64,000 bases of DNA from Kushneria sinocarnis (lineage in GTDB: Bacteria > Pseudomonadota > Gammaproteobacteria > Pseudomonadales > Halomonadaceae). The notes below the pieces were generated by a model. It had not been told where the DNA came from. It saw only the letters and a program-made list of their open reading frames with translations, and ran no database searches. Shown here piece after piece: positions 17,288 to 26,118 of the stretch; within the stretch, counting starts at the first letter, position 1, and every line of letters begins with the position of its first letter. A program made the position numbers and the translations under genes. Location of the stretch: assembly GCF_003633775.1 (NCBI RefSeq), contig NZ_RBIN01000004.1, positions 362,636-426,635 on the forward strand, written 5' to 3'.

Positions 17288-20091
17288 CCGCACGCCGGAG
17301 CCATCATCTCGAACTGGAAGGCCTCGCCTGTGACGGCTGCATCAGCAGGACACGACAGGCGCTGGGCGAACTGGACCCTCAGGCGGAGATCGAACTCGAC
17401 CGCCATCAAGCCCGGATCACGAGCTCGCATGAACCGCACGAGCTGATTGCCGCCGTCGAACGTGCCGGGTTTGCTGCGCGACCCGTGACGCGTGAGCGCA
17501 CCATCCCCGGCATGAGCTGTCAGGGCTGTGTCGCCAATATGCGCCGCGCCGTGCAGGCCCGGGACGCACAGGCCGAGATTGAAGGTGATCCCGAGAGCCA
17601 GCGCCTGACAGTGGCCACCACACTTGATGACGATACGCTCGATCAGGGGCTCACCGACGCCGGCTATCCCCCGGGTGATCCGGGTGCCTCTTCCGGCGAC
17701 AGCGAGACCGACGCCCGGTCTTCGAATGCGTCGGCGGCCGACACCTCGACCGCCGCATCGTCTGCCTCCAGCGAAGCTGACAGGGGCGGGGAGACGATCG
17801 AGCTGGCCCTGACCGGCATCACCTGCGCCGGCTGCGTGCAGACCATTTCCAATGCGCTCAACGGCGTGGCTGGCGTCGACGATGCCCAGGTCAACCTTGC
17901 CAGCCGCAATGCCCTGGTGACCGGCAGCGCCACATCGCAACAGCTGATCGAAGCGGTCCGGAATGTCGGCTATGGCGCCGAAGTGGTGGAGAATGCCGAA
18001 GAAGGCGATGCCCGACGCGAGGAGCATTCGCGCCGGGAGTATCGTGCCAAGTGGCGGGACAGTCTGCTGGCACTGATTCCCGGTCTTCTGCTGATGCTGG
18101 GCATGTTCTTCCATGCCCCCCGGCTGACCGGTGTGGAACGCTGGCTCTGGCTGGCCATCGGGTTCGGTGTGCTGGGCATCATGGTCACCGCCGGACGCGG
18201 TTTCTTCTCCGCTGCCGGCAAGGCATTGCGCCATCATCAGGCCAACATGGACCTGCTGGTCGCGACCGGCTCGCTCGCCGCCTGGGTCTACTCCATGGCC
18301 GTGGTACTGGCCCCGGCCCTGTTTCCGGATGCCGCCCGCGCGCTCTACTTCGAATCACCACTGATGATCATCGGTCTGATCAGCATCGGCCAGGCACTGG
18401 AGGTCCGCGCTCGCGGACGCACCTCCAGTGCCCTGCGCCAGCTGCTGGAGATGCGCGCCACCACCGCTCGGGTGATTCGTGATGGCGAGGAAGTCGACGT
18501 CGATATCGACGAGGTCGAGGAAGGCGAGCGGCTGCGTGTCCGCCCCGGCGAGCGCATCGCCGTGGATGGCGAGGTCCTCGAGGGCGACAGCTTCGTCGAT
18601 GAGTCGATGCTGACCGGCGAGCCCGATCCGGTACGCAAGGAGCACAGCGCCCGGGTCTCGGCCGGTACCGTCAACGGCCGCGGCACCCTGATCTACCGCG
18701 CCACCGGCGTCGGCAGCGACACCCGGCTGTCCCGCATCATCGAGCAGGTACGCAGCGCACAGAATTCGCGCCCGCCGATCAGTGCGCTGGCCGACCGGGT
18801 GTCGAGCATCTTCGTGCCCGCGGTGATGATCGTGGCTGTGCTGACGGCGCTGGTCTGGTTCAATGTCGGCCCCGAGCCGCGTATCACCCACATGCTGATC
18901 GCCGCCACCACGGTGCTGATCATCGCCTGCCCCTGTTCACTCGGGCTGGCGACCCCGATTTCAACCATGATCGGTGTCGGCCGTGCCGCCGAACGGGGAG
19001 TTCTGATTCGTCATGGCGAAGCGCTGCAGCGGGCCGGTGATCTTGATGCACTGGTGGTCGACAAGACCGGCACCCTCACCGAGGGGCGACCGCGCGTGAC
19101 CGAGAGTGAAGCGCCGGCCAGCAGCGCGCCGCTCTCCCGGGAAACGCTCGGTCTGCTGGCCGGTATCGAGACCGGTTCCGAGCACCCGCTGGCTACCGCC
19201 ATCACCCAATGGTGTCAGGAGCAGGGCGCCACGGCCACGGAAGTCTCCGACTTTCAGGCGCACTCCGGTCGCGGCGTGACCGCCACGACGCACGATGGCA
19301 CCCGGCTGGCACTCGGCAATCCCGCCCTGATGGCAGATCACGGGGTTGATATCAGCGCCGTGCGAGAACGAATCGAAACGCTGGAGTCGCAGGCCCGTAC
19401 GGTGATGCTGCTGGCCGTGGGCGATGAGTTGCGCGCCCTGCTGGCAGTACATGATCCGCTGCGCGAGGATGCCCGCGAGGCCATCACCCGCCTCAAAAGC
19501 GCCGGTCTGACTCCGATCATGCTGACCGGCGATGCCCCGGCGACGGCTCGTGCCATCGCCCGGGAAGCCGGTATCGACGAGGTCGAGGCCGGGCTGATGC
19601 CGGAAGACAAGCACGCCCATATCGAACGCCTGCAGCAGGCCGGCCGGGTAGTCGGCATGGTGGGCGACGGCATCAACGACGCCCCGGCGCTGGCGCGTGC
19701 CGATGTCGGCTTTGCCATCGGCGCCGGCACCTCGGTAGCCATCGAATCCGCCGGTGTGGCGCTGATGCGCAATTCGCTGCATGGCGTAGCCGATGCCATC
19801 GAAATCAGTCGTGCCACCATGCACAATATCCGCCAGAACCTGTGGGGCGCCTTTGGCTACAACGTGCTGGGCATCCCGGTCGCCGCCGGGGTGTTCTATC
19901 CGCTGACCGGTGCCCTGCTGTCACCGGTGATTGCCGCACTGGCGATGGCGGCGTCCTCGGTGACGGTGGTCGGCAATGCCAGCCGTCTGCGCCATTTCAC
20001 GCCGGGCGGGCCGACCCATGCCGCGCCGGACAGCGCGTCACGCGGCGAGGTCACGGCCCGGGCAGAGACATCGAAGGAGGTACGGGGATGA
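17284..20091 (+). CDS. copA: Copper-exporting P1B-type ATPase CopA
   Basis: A 935-residue heavy-metal ATPase that pumps Cu(I) from the cytoplasm. Three N-terminal metal-binding domains are present: C16-D-G-C19, C79-Q-G-C82 and C181-A-G-C184. A Ser/Ala/Asp-rich linker (about 130-170) separates the second and third. The membrane metal site is CPC at 549-551 ([13 protein letters not shown]). Catalytic motifs are LTGEPDP, DKTGTLT (D593 phosphorylated), SEHPLA and [10 protein letters not shown]. The start ATG 17284 overlaps the regulator's stop. The stop overlaps the start of a 33-residue peptide gene. It is longer than E. coli CopA (834) because of the third metal-binding domain and linker. Confidence 0.95.
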   Translation: MTARRSHHLELEGLACDGCISRTRQALGELDPQAEIELDRHQARITSSHEPHELIAAVERAGFAARPVTRERTIPGMSCQGCVANMRRAVQARDAQAEIEGDPESQRLTVATTLDDDTLDQGLTDAGYPPGDPGASSGDSETDARSSNASAADTSTAASSASSEADRGGETIELALTGITCAGCVQTISNALNGVAGVDDAQVNLASRNALVTGSATSQQLIEAVRNVGYGAEVVENAEEGDARREEHSRREYRAKWRDSLLALIPGLLLMLGMFFHAPRLTGVERWLWLAIGFGVLGIMVTAGRGFFSAAGKALRHHQANMDLLVATGSLAAWVYSMAVVLAPALFPDAARALYFESPLMIIGLISIGQALEVRARGRTSSALRQLLEMRATTARVIRDGEEVDVDIDEVEEGERLRVRPGERIAVDGEVLEGDSFVDESMLTGEPDPVRKEHSARVSAGTVNGRGTLIYRATGVGSDTRLSRIIEQVRSAQNSRPPISALADRVSSIFVPAVMIVAVLTALVWFNVGPEPRITHMLIAATTVLIIACPCSLGLATPISTMIGVGRAAERGVLIRHGEALQRAGDLDALVVDKTGTLTEGRPRVTESEAPASSAPLSRETLGLLAGIETGSEHPLATAITQWCQEQGATATEVSDFQAHSGRGVTATTHDGTRLALGNPALMADHGVDISAVRERIETLESQARTVMLLAVGDELRALLAVHDPLREDAREAITRLKSAGLTPIMLTGDAPATARAIAREAGIDEVEAGLMPEDKHAHIERLQQAGRVVGMVGDGINDAPALARADVGFAIGAGTSVAIESAGVALMRNSLHGVADAIEISRATMHNIRQNLWGAFGYNVLGIPVAAGVFYPLTGALLSPVIAALAMAASSVTVVGNASRLRHFTPGGPTHAAPDSASRGEVTARAETSKEVRG

Positions 20092-20189
20092 GCTGGCTGA
20101 TCAATCTGACCGGCGTGCTGCTGATCGCGGTCATCGTCTGCTGGTTCCGTCTGTTGCGCCTGCCGGGTCGACGCGCGCGCGGGCATTGA
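20088..20189 (+). CDS. Small membrane protein coupled to copA (33 residues)
   Basis: A 33-codon gene starting ATG at 20088, which overlaps the copA stop (ATGA), with a near-perfect ribosome site AAGGAGG nine to ten bases before it. The product begins [20 protein letters not shown]: one membrane helix of about 18 residues with a single Cys, then an Arg-rich tail (RRARGH) that should lie in the cytoplasm. I do not recognise the family. A CopA accessory subunit or a small protein for copper enzyme assembly (CcoS-like in size) are possible; the strong ribosome site and overlap argue that it is real. Confidence 0.7.
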   Translation: MSWLINLTGVLLIAVIVCWFRLLRLPGRRARGH

Positions 20190-20214
20190 CGCCTGCCCGG
20201 GGCGTCAGTAGTCT
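20186..20214 (+). promoter_or_regulatory. Candidate promoter with internal dyad for emrAB
   Basis: TTGACG (20186-20191), 17 bases, TAGTCT (20209-20214). The spacer holds the perfect dyad GACGCC (20188-20193) and GGCGTC (20201-20206), placed where a repressor would block RNA polymerase. The -35 overlaps the stop of the preceding small gene. No regulator gene is adjacent to emrAB here. Confidence 0.5.
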
Positions 20215-20270
20215 CTTAAGCTCCGTTTCAGCGCCCTGCTGCCCCGGCAGGGCCGCCTGAGGAGCACGCA

Positions 20271-21515
20271 GTGAGCGATTCCGGGCAATCTGCCTCCCCC
20301 GATGACCCCTCAACCGACCGCCACCGCAAACGCCGTCTGCGCATCCGGCTGCTGCTGGCGCTGACCGTTCTGTTCCTGCTGATCGGCGTCGCCTGGGGCG
20401 CATGGTGGTACTTCGTGGCGCAGTACCGGGTGGCGACCGATGACGCCTATGTGCACGGCAATCAGCTCTCGATCATGCCGCGAGTGTCGGGCACGGTGAC
20501 CACCATCGAGGCGGAGGATACCGATCGGGTGCGTCAGGGCCAGACGCTGGTTCGGCTGGATAACAGTGACTATCGTGTGGCGCTGGATCAGACCCTGGCC
20601 GAACTCGGCCAGACGGTCCGCCAGGTCGGCCAGCTCTATGCCCGGCTCGATGAGCAGCAGGCGATCATCGACCAGCGTCAGGCCACCCTGCGCCAGCGTC
20701 GTGACGACTATCAGCGCGCCCACTCCCTCTATCAGCGTCACGCGATCTCTCAGGCGGACGAGGAACAGGCACTTACCAGCTATCAGGCAGCGCAGGCCGA
20801 TCTGGCCGCCGCCCGCGGCCAGCTCGGCGCGCTCGAGACCCAGACCCGGGGGACCCGGCCGGCCGACCATCCCCGGATTCAGGCGGCGGCCCAGCAGGCG
20901 CGTCAGGCCTGGCTGGATCTTCAGCGCACCACCCTGCAGGCGCCGGTCAGCGGCCAGATCGCCCAGCGCAGCGTTCAGCTGGGTCAGCAGGTCTCCCCCG
21001 ACTCACCGCTGATGGCGATCGTGCCACTCGATCAACTGTGGGTAGAGGCCAACTACAAGGAGACAGAGCTTGCGAAGGTGCGCATCGGCCAGCCGGTACG
21101 TATCGTTGCCGATTTCTACGGCGATGACGTGGTCTATCACGGGCGGGTGCAGGGTATCTCCGCCGGTACCGGCAGTGCCTTCGAGCTGCTGCCGCCGCAG
21201 AATGCCACCGGCAACTGGATCAAGGTCGTGCAGCGGGTGCCGGTACGCATCAGCCTGCAGGCCGATGAACTGCAGGCGCATCCGCTGCGCATCGGCCTGT
21301 CGATGACCGCCACCATCGACGTACACGACACCAGCGGGCGGGCGGTGACGGAGCACTCCATCACCTCGCCCCGCTTTGCCACCCCGGCCTATGACAGCGA
21401 CCTGCAGCCGATCAATCAGCGCATCGAGGCCATCATCGAAAGCAATCTCGATCGTTCGCTGATACCAACCGATGCGCCGGCGGCGGATGTCGTGAGCTCG
21501 CAGGGCCATGAGTGA
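20271..21515 (+). CDS. emrA: EmrA-like membrane fusion protein of an efflux pump
   Basis: A 414-residue HlyD/EmrA periplasmic adaptor. A cytoplasmic N-terminal tail is followed by one membrane helix (about residues 24-45, LLLALTVLFLLIGVAWGAWW), then the family motif RVATDDAYVHGNQLSIMPRV, a long coiled-coil region (about 90-190) and LQAPVSGQIAQRSVQLGQ. The start is GTG with GAGGAG upstream. It links EmrB to an outer-membrane TolC-type channel, which is not encoded here. Its 3' end overlaps emrB by 8 bases. Confidence 0.92.
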   Translation: MSDSGQSASPDDPSTDRHRKRRLRIRLLLALTVLFLLIGVAWGAWWYFVAQYRVATDDAYVHGNQLSIMPRVSGTVTTIEAEDTDRVRQGQTLVRLDNSDYRVALDQTLAELGQTVRQVGQLYARLDEQQAIIDQRQATLRQRRDDYQRAHSLYQRHAISQADEEQALTSYQAAQADLAAARGQLGALETQTRGTRPADHPRIQAAAQQARQAWLDLQRTTLQAPVSGQIAQRSVQLGQQVSPDSPLMAIVPLDQLWVEANYKETELAKVRIGQPVRIVADFYGDDVVYHGRVQGISAGTGSAFELLPPQNATGNWIKVVQRVPVRISLQADELQAHPLRIGLSMTATIDVHDTSGRAVTEHSITSPRFATPAYDSDLQPINQRIEAIIESNLDRSLIPTDAPAADVVSSQGHE

Positions 21516-23037
21516 CGCTGCCGTCCAGCAGTCACTCCCGCCGCTGAGCGGTGTCCGCCTGGCGGTCGCCTCGATCTCGCTGGCACTGGCCGTGTTCATG
21601 AACGTGCTGGATGTCTCGATCGCCAACGTCTCGATCCCCACCCTGGCCGGCGATCTCGGCGTCAGTGCCAATCAGGGCACCTGGGTGATTACGGTATTTG
21701 CCGTCTGCAACGCGGTCACGGTCCCCATTTCCGGCTGGCTGTCGCGGCGCTTCGGCCAGGTCCGGCTGTTCGTGATCTGTACGCTGCTGTTCACCTTCGC
21801 CTCGTGGCTCTGCGGCTTTGCCCGGAGCTTTCCCATGCTGCTGGCCTTTCGCGGTTTTCAGGGCGCGGTAGCGGGGCCGATGATCCCGCTGTCCCAGAGC
21901 CTGCTGCTGGCCTGCTATCCGCGCGACAGGCGAGGCACCGCCAACGGCATCTTCGGCATGACCGCGGTGGTCGGCCCGGTGGCCGGCCCCATCCTGGGCG
22001 GCTGGATCACCGATAACATCAGCTGGCCGTGGATCTTCTACATCAACGTGCCGATCGGTCTGATCGTCGCTCCGCTGTGCTGGGCACTGCTGAAGGATCG
22101 GGAGACGCCGACCCGGCGCGATCCACTCGACGTGACCGGACTGGTACTGCTGATCATCGGCGTCGGCAGTCTGCAGATCATGCTTGATCAGGGTAACGAC
22201 AAGGCCTGGTTCCAGTCGGGCTACATCATCGCGCTGGCGATCATCGCCACCATCTTTCTGTGCGTCTTCGTGGTCTGGGAGCTGACTGCCGAGCGGCCGG
22301 TGGTCGACCTGACGCTGTTTCGCGATCGCAACTTCACCATCGCCACCACCGTGCTCTGTCTGGGCTACATGGCGTTTTTCAGTGCCATCGTGATCCTGCC
22401 GCTGTGGCTGCAGACCGGGCTCGGCTACACGCCGAGCTGGGCAGGACTGGCCACCGCCTCGCTGGGCATGATGGGGGTGGTCGCCTCGCCCATCGCCGGT
22501 CGGCTGAGCGATAGAATGGATGCCCGCATTCTGGTGACGATCGGCTTTACCGTGTTTGCCGGGATCTCGTTTTTCACCAGCAATTCCAGCACGCAGATGA
22601 GCTTTGCCGAGATATTTCTGCCCCGCCTGCCGTGGGGGATCGGCACGGCCCTGTTCTTCATTCCGCTTTTGAGCATCGCCTTCTCGCGGCTGCCACAGGA
22701 CGAGGTCGCCAGTGCCTCCGGGGTGCTCAACTTCCTGCGCCAGCTGTCGCTCGGGTTCGGTACTTCCCTTGCCACCACCCTCTGGGACAACCGCACCAGC
22801 TTCCACGATCATCGCCTCAACAGCCACGTCACGTCCTTCGAGCCCGCGACGCAACAGTGGCTGGAACAGGCGCGCTCACTCGGTCTGACCGATGATCAGG
22901 TCCATCGCCAGCTGGCGGATATCATCAGCAACCAGGCGCTGATGATGGCCACCAACGATCTCTTCTACCTGTCCGGCTGGGTCTTTCTGGCACTGATGCT
23001 GCTGATCTGGTTCGCGCGCCCCGCCCATCGCCACTGA
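21508..23037 (+). CDS. emrB: EmrB-like drug:H+ antiporter (MFS, DHA2)
   Basis: A 509-residue 14-helix MFS transporter of the DHA2 family that exports lipophilic or amphipathic compounds together with EmrA. Typical motifs: ASISLALAVFMNVLDVSIAN (first helix with the acidic D), GWLSRRFGQVR (motif A) and GPVAGPILGGWITD (motif C of antiporters). Start ATG 21508 overlaps the emrA end, so the two are translationally coupled. Substrate cannot be predicted from the sequence. Confidence 0.92.
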   Translation: MSDAAVQQSLPPLSGVRLAVASISLALAVFMNVLDVSIANVSIPTLAGDLGVSANQGTWVITVFAVCNAVTVPISGWLSRRFGQVRLFVICTLLFTFASWLCGFARSFPMLLAFRGFQGAVAGPMIPLSQSLLLACYPRDRRGTANGIFGMTAVVGPVAGPILGGWITDNISWPWIFYINVPIGLIVAPLCWALLKDRETPTRRDPLDVTGLVLLIIGVGSLQIMLDQGNDKAWFQSGYIIALAIIATIFLCVFVVWELTAERPVVDLTLFRDRNFTIATTVLCLGYMAFFSAIVILPLWLQTGLGYTPSWAGLATASLGMMGVVASPIAGRLSDRMDARILVTIGFTVFAGISFFTSNSSTQMSFAEIFLPRLPWGIGTALFFIPLLSIAFSRLPQDEVASASGVLNFLRQLSLGFGTSLATTLWDNRTSFHDHRLNSHVTSFEPATQQWLEQARSLGLTDDQVHRQLADIISNQALMMATNDLFYLSGWVFLALMLLIWFARPAHRH

Positions 23038-23083
23038 ATGAAACTGCTACGCTTGAAGGCAGATTCCCAGCGCAGAGTGTCTC

Positions 23084-23497
23084 ATGCAGCCGGATGGCAT
23101 CATCGAAACCGTGCTCTACACCCGCGACATGGCCGCCAGTCGCACCTTCTTCGAGGGCGTGCTGGGGCTGACGCCCCACAACAGTGACGAGCGCTTCACG
23201 GCCTACCCGGTAGGGCCATCGATGCTGCTGATCTTTCAGCAGGGACAGACCGACGAGACGGTCCGGCTGCCCGACGGCATGGGGACCATTCCGCCCCACA
23301 ACGGTGGCGGTGAGCAGCATATTGCGCTGGCCATCGGCGCGGACATGCTGCAGGCCTGGGAGACCCGGCTGGCCGAGCACGGCATCGCCATCGAGGGGCG
23401 CACCCACTGGCCGCCGGGGGGCGAGAGTGTCTATTTCCGTGACCCGGATCGCCACCTGATCGAACTGGTCACCCCCGGGCTGTGGCCGAACTACTGA
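23084..23497 (+). CDS. VOC-family (glyoxalase/dioxygenase fold) protein
   Basis: A 137-residue protein with the two beta-alpha-beta-beta-beta modules of the vicinal oxygen chelate fold: IIETVLYTRDMAASRTFFE at the start and SVYFRDPDRHLIELVTPG at the end. E in HLIELV and H in EQHIAL are the likely metal ligands. The length is typical of single-domain lyase or resistance-type members. The reaction is not predictable. It follows emrB by 46 bases in the same direction and may share its transcript; the ribosome site is weak. Confidence 0.85.
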   Translation: MQPDGIIETVLYTRDMAASRTFFEGVLGLTPHNSDERFTAYPVGPSMLLIFQQGQTDETVRLPDGMGTIPPHNGGGEQHIALAIGADMLQAWETRLAEHGIAIEGRTHWPPGGESVYFRDPDRHLIELVTPGLWPNY

Positions 23498-23503
23498 GCC
23501 GGC

Positions 23504-24127
23504 TCAGTTGCTGCTCACCCCGGTATAGCGTCCGGGTCGGTGATTGAAGGTCAGGATTACCGCCAGCACCACCGCGCCCAGGATCGAGTAGAGCACGTTG
23601 CCGGCCGGCAGCACGAAGAAGGCCGCCAGCATCACCAGGCCGTCGAGCCCCATCTGCACGTTGCCGGCACGCCAGCCATGGCGATCCTGTACGTAGAGCG
23701 CGAGGATGTTGAAGCCTCCCAGACTGCCCCGGTGGCGAAACAGTGCCAGCGCGCCCAGACCGATCAGTGCGCCGCCCATCAGCGCGGCGAACAATGGCGC
23801 CACCTCGCCGATCTCGATCCAGTCGGAGAGATACCAGCTGATCCAGGACAGCAGGGCAATGGCGGCGAAGGTCTTGAAGGTGAACTGGTGCCCCACGCGC
23901 TGCCAGGCCAGCCAGTAGAACGGCAGGTTGACGACGAAGAAGACCGGCCCGAAGGACCAGCCGGTGGCGTAGCTGATCAGCAGGGCAATGCCGGCGGTAC
24001 TGCCGATCAGGATATGAGCGTGTTCGTAGAGCCCCAGCCCCAGCGCGGCACAGGCCGAGCCGAGCAGGATGGCCATGCCATCCTCCCAGGGGCGATGGCG
24101 CTGACTGGCGGCATCGGTGGTTGTCAT
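23504..24127 (-). CDS. YitT-family inner-membrane protein
   Basis: A 207-residue membrane protein with five to six hydrophobic segments (for example DGMAILLGSACAALGLGLYE, GSTAGIALLISYATGW, LMGGALIGLGALALF). The pattern AHILIGSTAGIALL and RHRGSLGGFNILALY fits the YitT/DUF161-type family, whose role is unknown. The frame runs upstream, but ATG 24127 is chosen because GGAG is about 9 bases before it and the longer N-terminus has no membrane character. It converges with the VOC gene, whose stop is only 7 bases away. Confidence 0.8.
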   Translation of the reverse strand: MTTTDAASQRHRPWEDGMAILLGSACAALGLGLYEHAHILIGSTAGIALLISYATGWSFGPVFFVVNLPFYWLAWQRVGHQFTFKTFAAIALLSWISWYLSDWIEIGEVAPLFAALMGGALIGLGALALFRHRGSLGGFNILALYVQDRHGWRAGNVQMGLDGLVMLAAFFVLPAGNVLYSILGAVVLAVILTFNHRPGRYTGVSSN

Positions 24128-24251
24128 GGCAGGACACTCCTGGCTTGTTGTTATCGTCATCATGGATCGCACGATGTTGACCGGGGCGGCACTTGTGGCG
24201 CCGGACCGTTCTGCCACGGAGATTACCCGGCCCCCTGCCGGGTGTCGAGTT

Positions 24252-26060
24252 TCAGGCGTCGGCCATCTCGGCATGCTCGATCATCAGCTGCAGGCTCTCG
24301 CGGCCGCGCCAGCGATTGCGGGAGAGCCGGTAGGCGCAGCGGATCGTCTCGCCCAGCCCGAAGGGAGGCAGCTCACCCGGGGACACCGCACGAAACCAGA
24401 TGGCGCGCAGTGTGACCGCGCCACTGGAGAGATCCATCATCAGATGATTGCCCTCGGCCCCCACCAGGCGGGTCTTTTCCACCAGAAAGCGCCCTTCGAA
24501 CAGCGGCGCCTCGAACTCGCGACCGAACGGTGCCAGTGCCTCGAGCTCGTCGAGAATGGCCAGCTGCAGCTGTGTCTCATCCAGCGCGCCATCGGAGAGG
24601 ATCTGCGGGTAGAGCTCACGCTCGCCCAGCTGCTCATCCACCGCCCGGGTCAGCGCCTCGCGAAATGCCGCGAGGTGCTCGACCGGCACACCGATCCCGG
24701 CAGCACCACTGTGCCCGCCGAACCGCGGCAGCGCTTCGGGGGCCAGCTCGAAGGCCCGCTGCAGCGCGTTGCGTAGATGCACCCCTTCCACCGAACGACC
24801 CGACCCGGTCAGCATGCCGGGCTGGGCCGCCGGGGTCAGCACGAAGGTGGGGCGCCCCCAGCTCTGCACCAGCCGGGAAGCCACAATGCCCTGCACACCG
24901 GGGTGGCCATCCTCCAGATGGACCGCCAGCACCCGGGCGCCCGCTTCCAGCTGCGCCCGCGCCAGCGCCCGGGCACTCTCCACCATGTCGGCCTCGATCG
25001 ACTTGCGCGACTGGTTGTCCTCGTCCAGCACGGCGAGGTGACGCCGGGCGGTCGCATCGTCACGGGCAAGCATGAAGTGCAGCGCGGCGTAGGGGTCGTC
25101 GAGCCGGGAGCGCGCATTGATCCGCGGCCCCATCTGGAAGGCCAGCGTCTCGGCATCAAAGGGAGTGCTGTCCTCGCCCAGCCACTCGGCCATGGCCCGC
25201 CAGCAGGGCTCATCCATGCGATTGATCAGGGTCAGTCCGAGCGTCACCACCGCCCGGTTGATCGCACTGTCGCCCAGCGAAACGCAGTCCGCCACCGTAC
25301 CCAGCGCCACGTAGGAGAGCCAGGGCGAGAGCTTGGGCGTATCCGGCGACAGCAGCCCCAGTTCGATCAGTACCGCGCGGGTCAGCGACATCAGCAGCCA
25401 CGACACCATGCAGCCGGCGATGGTGTTGTCGGGATAGCCGCAGTCGCTGCGCGACGGATTGACCACCGCATGCGCCGAAGGCGGCGGCCCCTCCGCCGGC
25501 AGGGCGTGATGATCGGTGACCACCACGTCAATGCCCGCCTCGCGCAGCCGGGCGAGGCGCGGCTCATCGCTGGAACCGCAGTCGGCGCTGATGATCAGGC
25601 TCGGGCGCGGCGCCAGCGCCAGGGTGCGCTCGACCAGCGGCAGGCTGATGCCGTAGCCATCATGAATGCGATGGCCGATCAGGCTGTGGACGTGACCGGC
25701 GGGCACCCCGAACAGCTCGGTCAGGGTCCGCAGGATCACCACATGCGAGGTGATGCCGTCGACGTCATAGTCGGTCAGCACCCCGATGTGTTCCCCCTCG
25801 GCCACCGCCCGGGCGATACGCTCGGCCGCGCGGCGGCTGTCACACAGCTTGCCGGGATGCTCGATGTACTTCAGGGCCGGCCGAATCAGGGCTTCCAGCG
25901 GCGCCCGGGGAGCATCGAGGCGCCCGGCCACGATCCGGGCCTGCAGCTCGGTCAGGCCGGCATCGAGCGCCTCGCGGTAGAGCCCCTCATGGCGCGCTCG
26001 GGGCCGGATGCGTCGGCGCAGCGAATCGACGATGCGCGTGGGCGCGGCATCAGCTGGCAT
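24252..26060 (-). CDS. recJ: RecJ-like single-strand-specific 5'-3' exonuclease (DHH/DHHA1)
   Basis: A 602-residue DHH phosphoesterase. The DHH domain has LTDYDVDGITS, SADCGSSDEPRL and VVTDHHALPAEG followed by VVNPSRSDCGYPD; the DHHA1 domain has the glycine motif RFGGHSGAAGIGV; the C-terminal OB domain ends in RLSRNRWRGRESLQLMIE. The gene order with thrC, hom, dsbC and xerD fits recJ. The DHH motifs differ from the common DADG and DNG forms, so it could be a RecJ paralogue. ATG 26060 has GAGGT six bases upstream, better than the TTG at 26075. Confidence 0.82.
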   Translation of the reverse strand: MPADAAPTRIVDSLRRRIRPRARHEGLYREALDAGLTELQARIVAGRLDAPRAPLEALIRPALKYIEHPGKLCDSRRAAERIARAVAEGEHIGVLTDYDVDGITSHVVILRTLTELFGVPAGHVHSLIGHRIHDGYGISLPLVERTLALAPRPSLIISADCGSSDEPRLARLREAGIDVVVTDHHALPAEGPPPSAHAVVNPSRSDCGYPDNTIAGCMVSWLLMSLTRAVLIELGLLSPDTPKLSPWLSYVALGTVADCVSLGDSAINRAVVTLGLTLINRMDEPCWRAMAEWLGEDSTPFDAETLAFQMGPRINARSRLDDPYAALHFMLARDDATARRHLAVLDEDNQSRKSIEADMVESARALARAQLEAGARVLAVHLEDGHPGVQGIVASRLVQSWGRPTFVLTPAAQPGMLTGSGRSVEGVHLRNALQRAFELAPEALPRFGGHSGAAGIGVPVEHLAAFREALTRAVDEQLGERELYPQILSDGALDETQLQLAILDELEALAPFGREFEAPLFEGRFLVEKTRLVGAEGNHLMMDLSSGAVTLRAIWFRAVSPGELPPFGLGETIRCAYRLSRNRWRGRESLQLMIEHAEMADA

Positions 26061-26085
26061 CGGAAGACCTCGCAATCGGGGCAGC

Positions 26086-26110
26086 GACCGGGGCCGGACC
26101 GGCCCCGGTC
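26086..26110. other. Strong hairpin between thrC and recJ
   Basis: GACCGGGGCCGG (26086-26097) and CCGGCCCCGGTC (26099-26110) are exact reverse complements around one base. On the minus-strand transcript it lies just after the thrC stop and before the recJ ribosome site. No U-run follows, so it may be an RNA-processing or attenuation structure. Confidence 0.6.
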
Positions 26111-26118
26111 AGGGAGAT

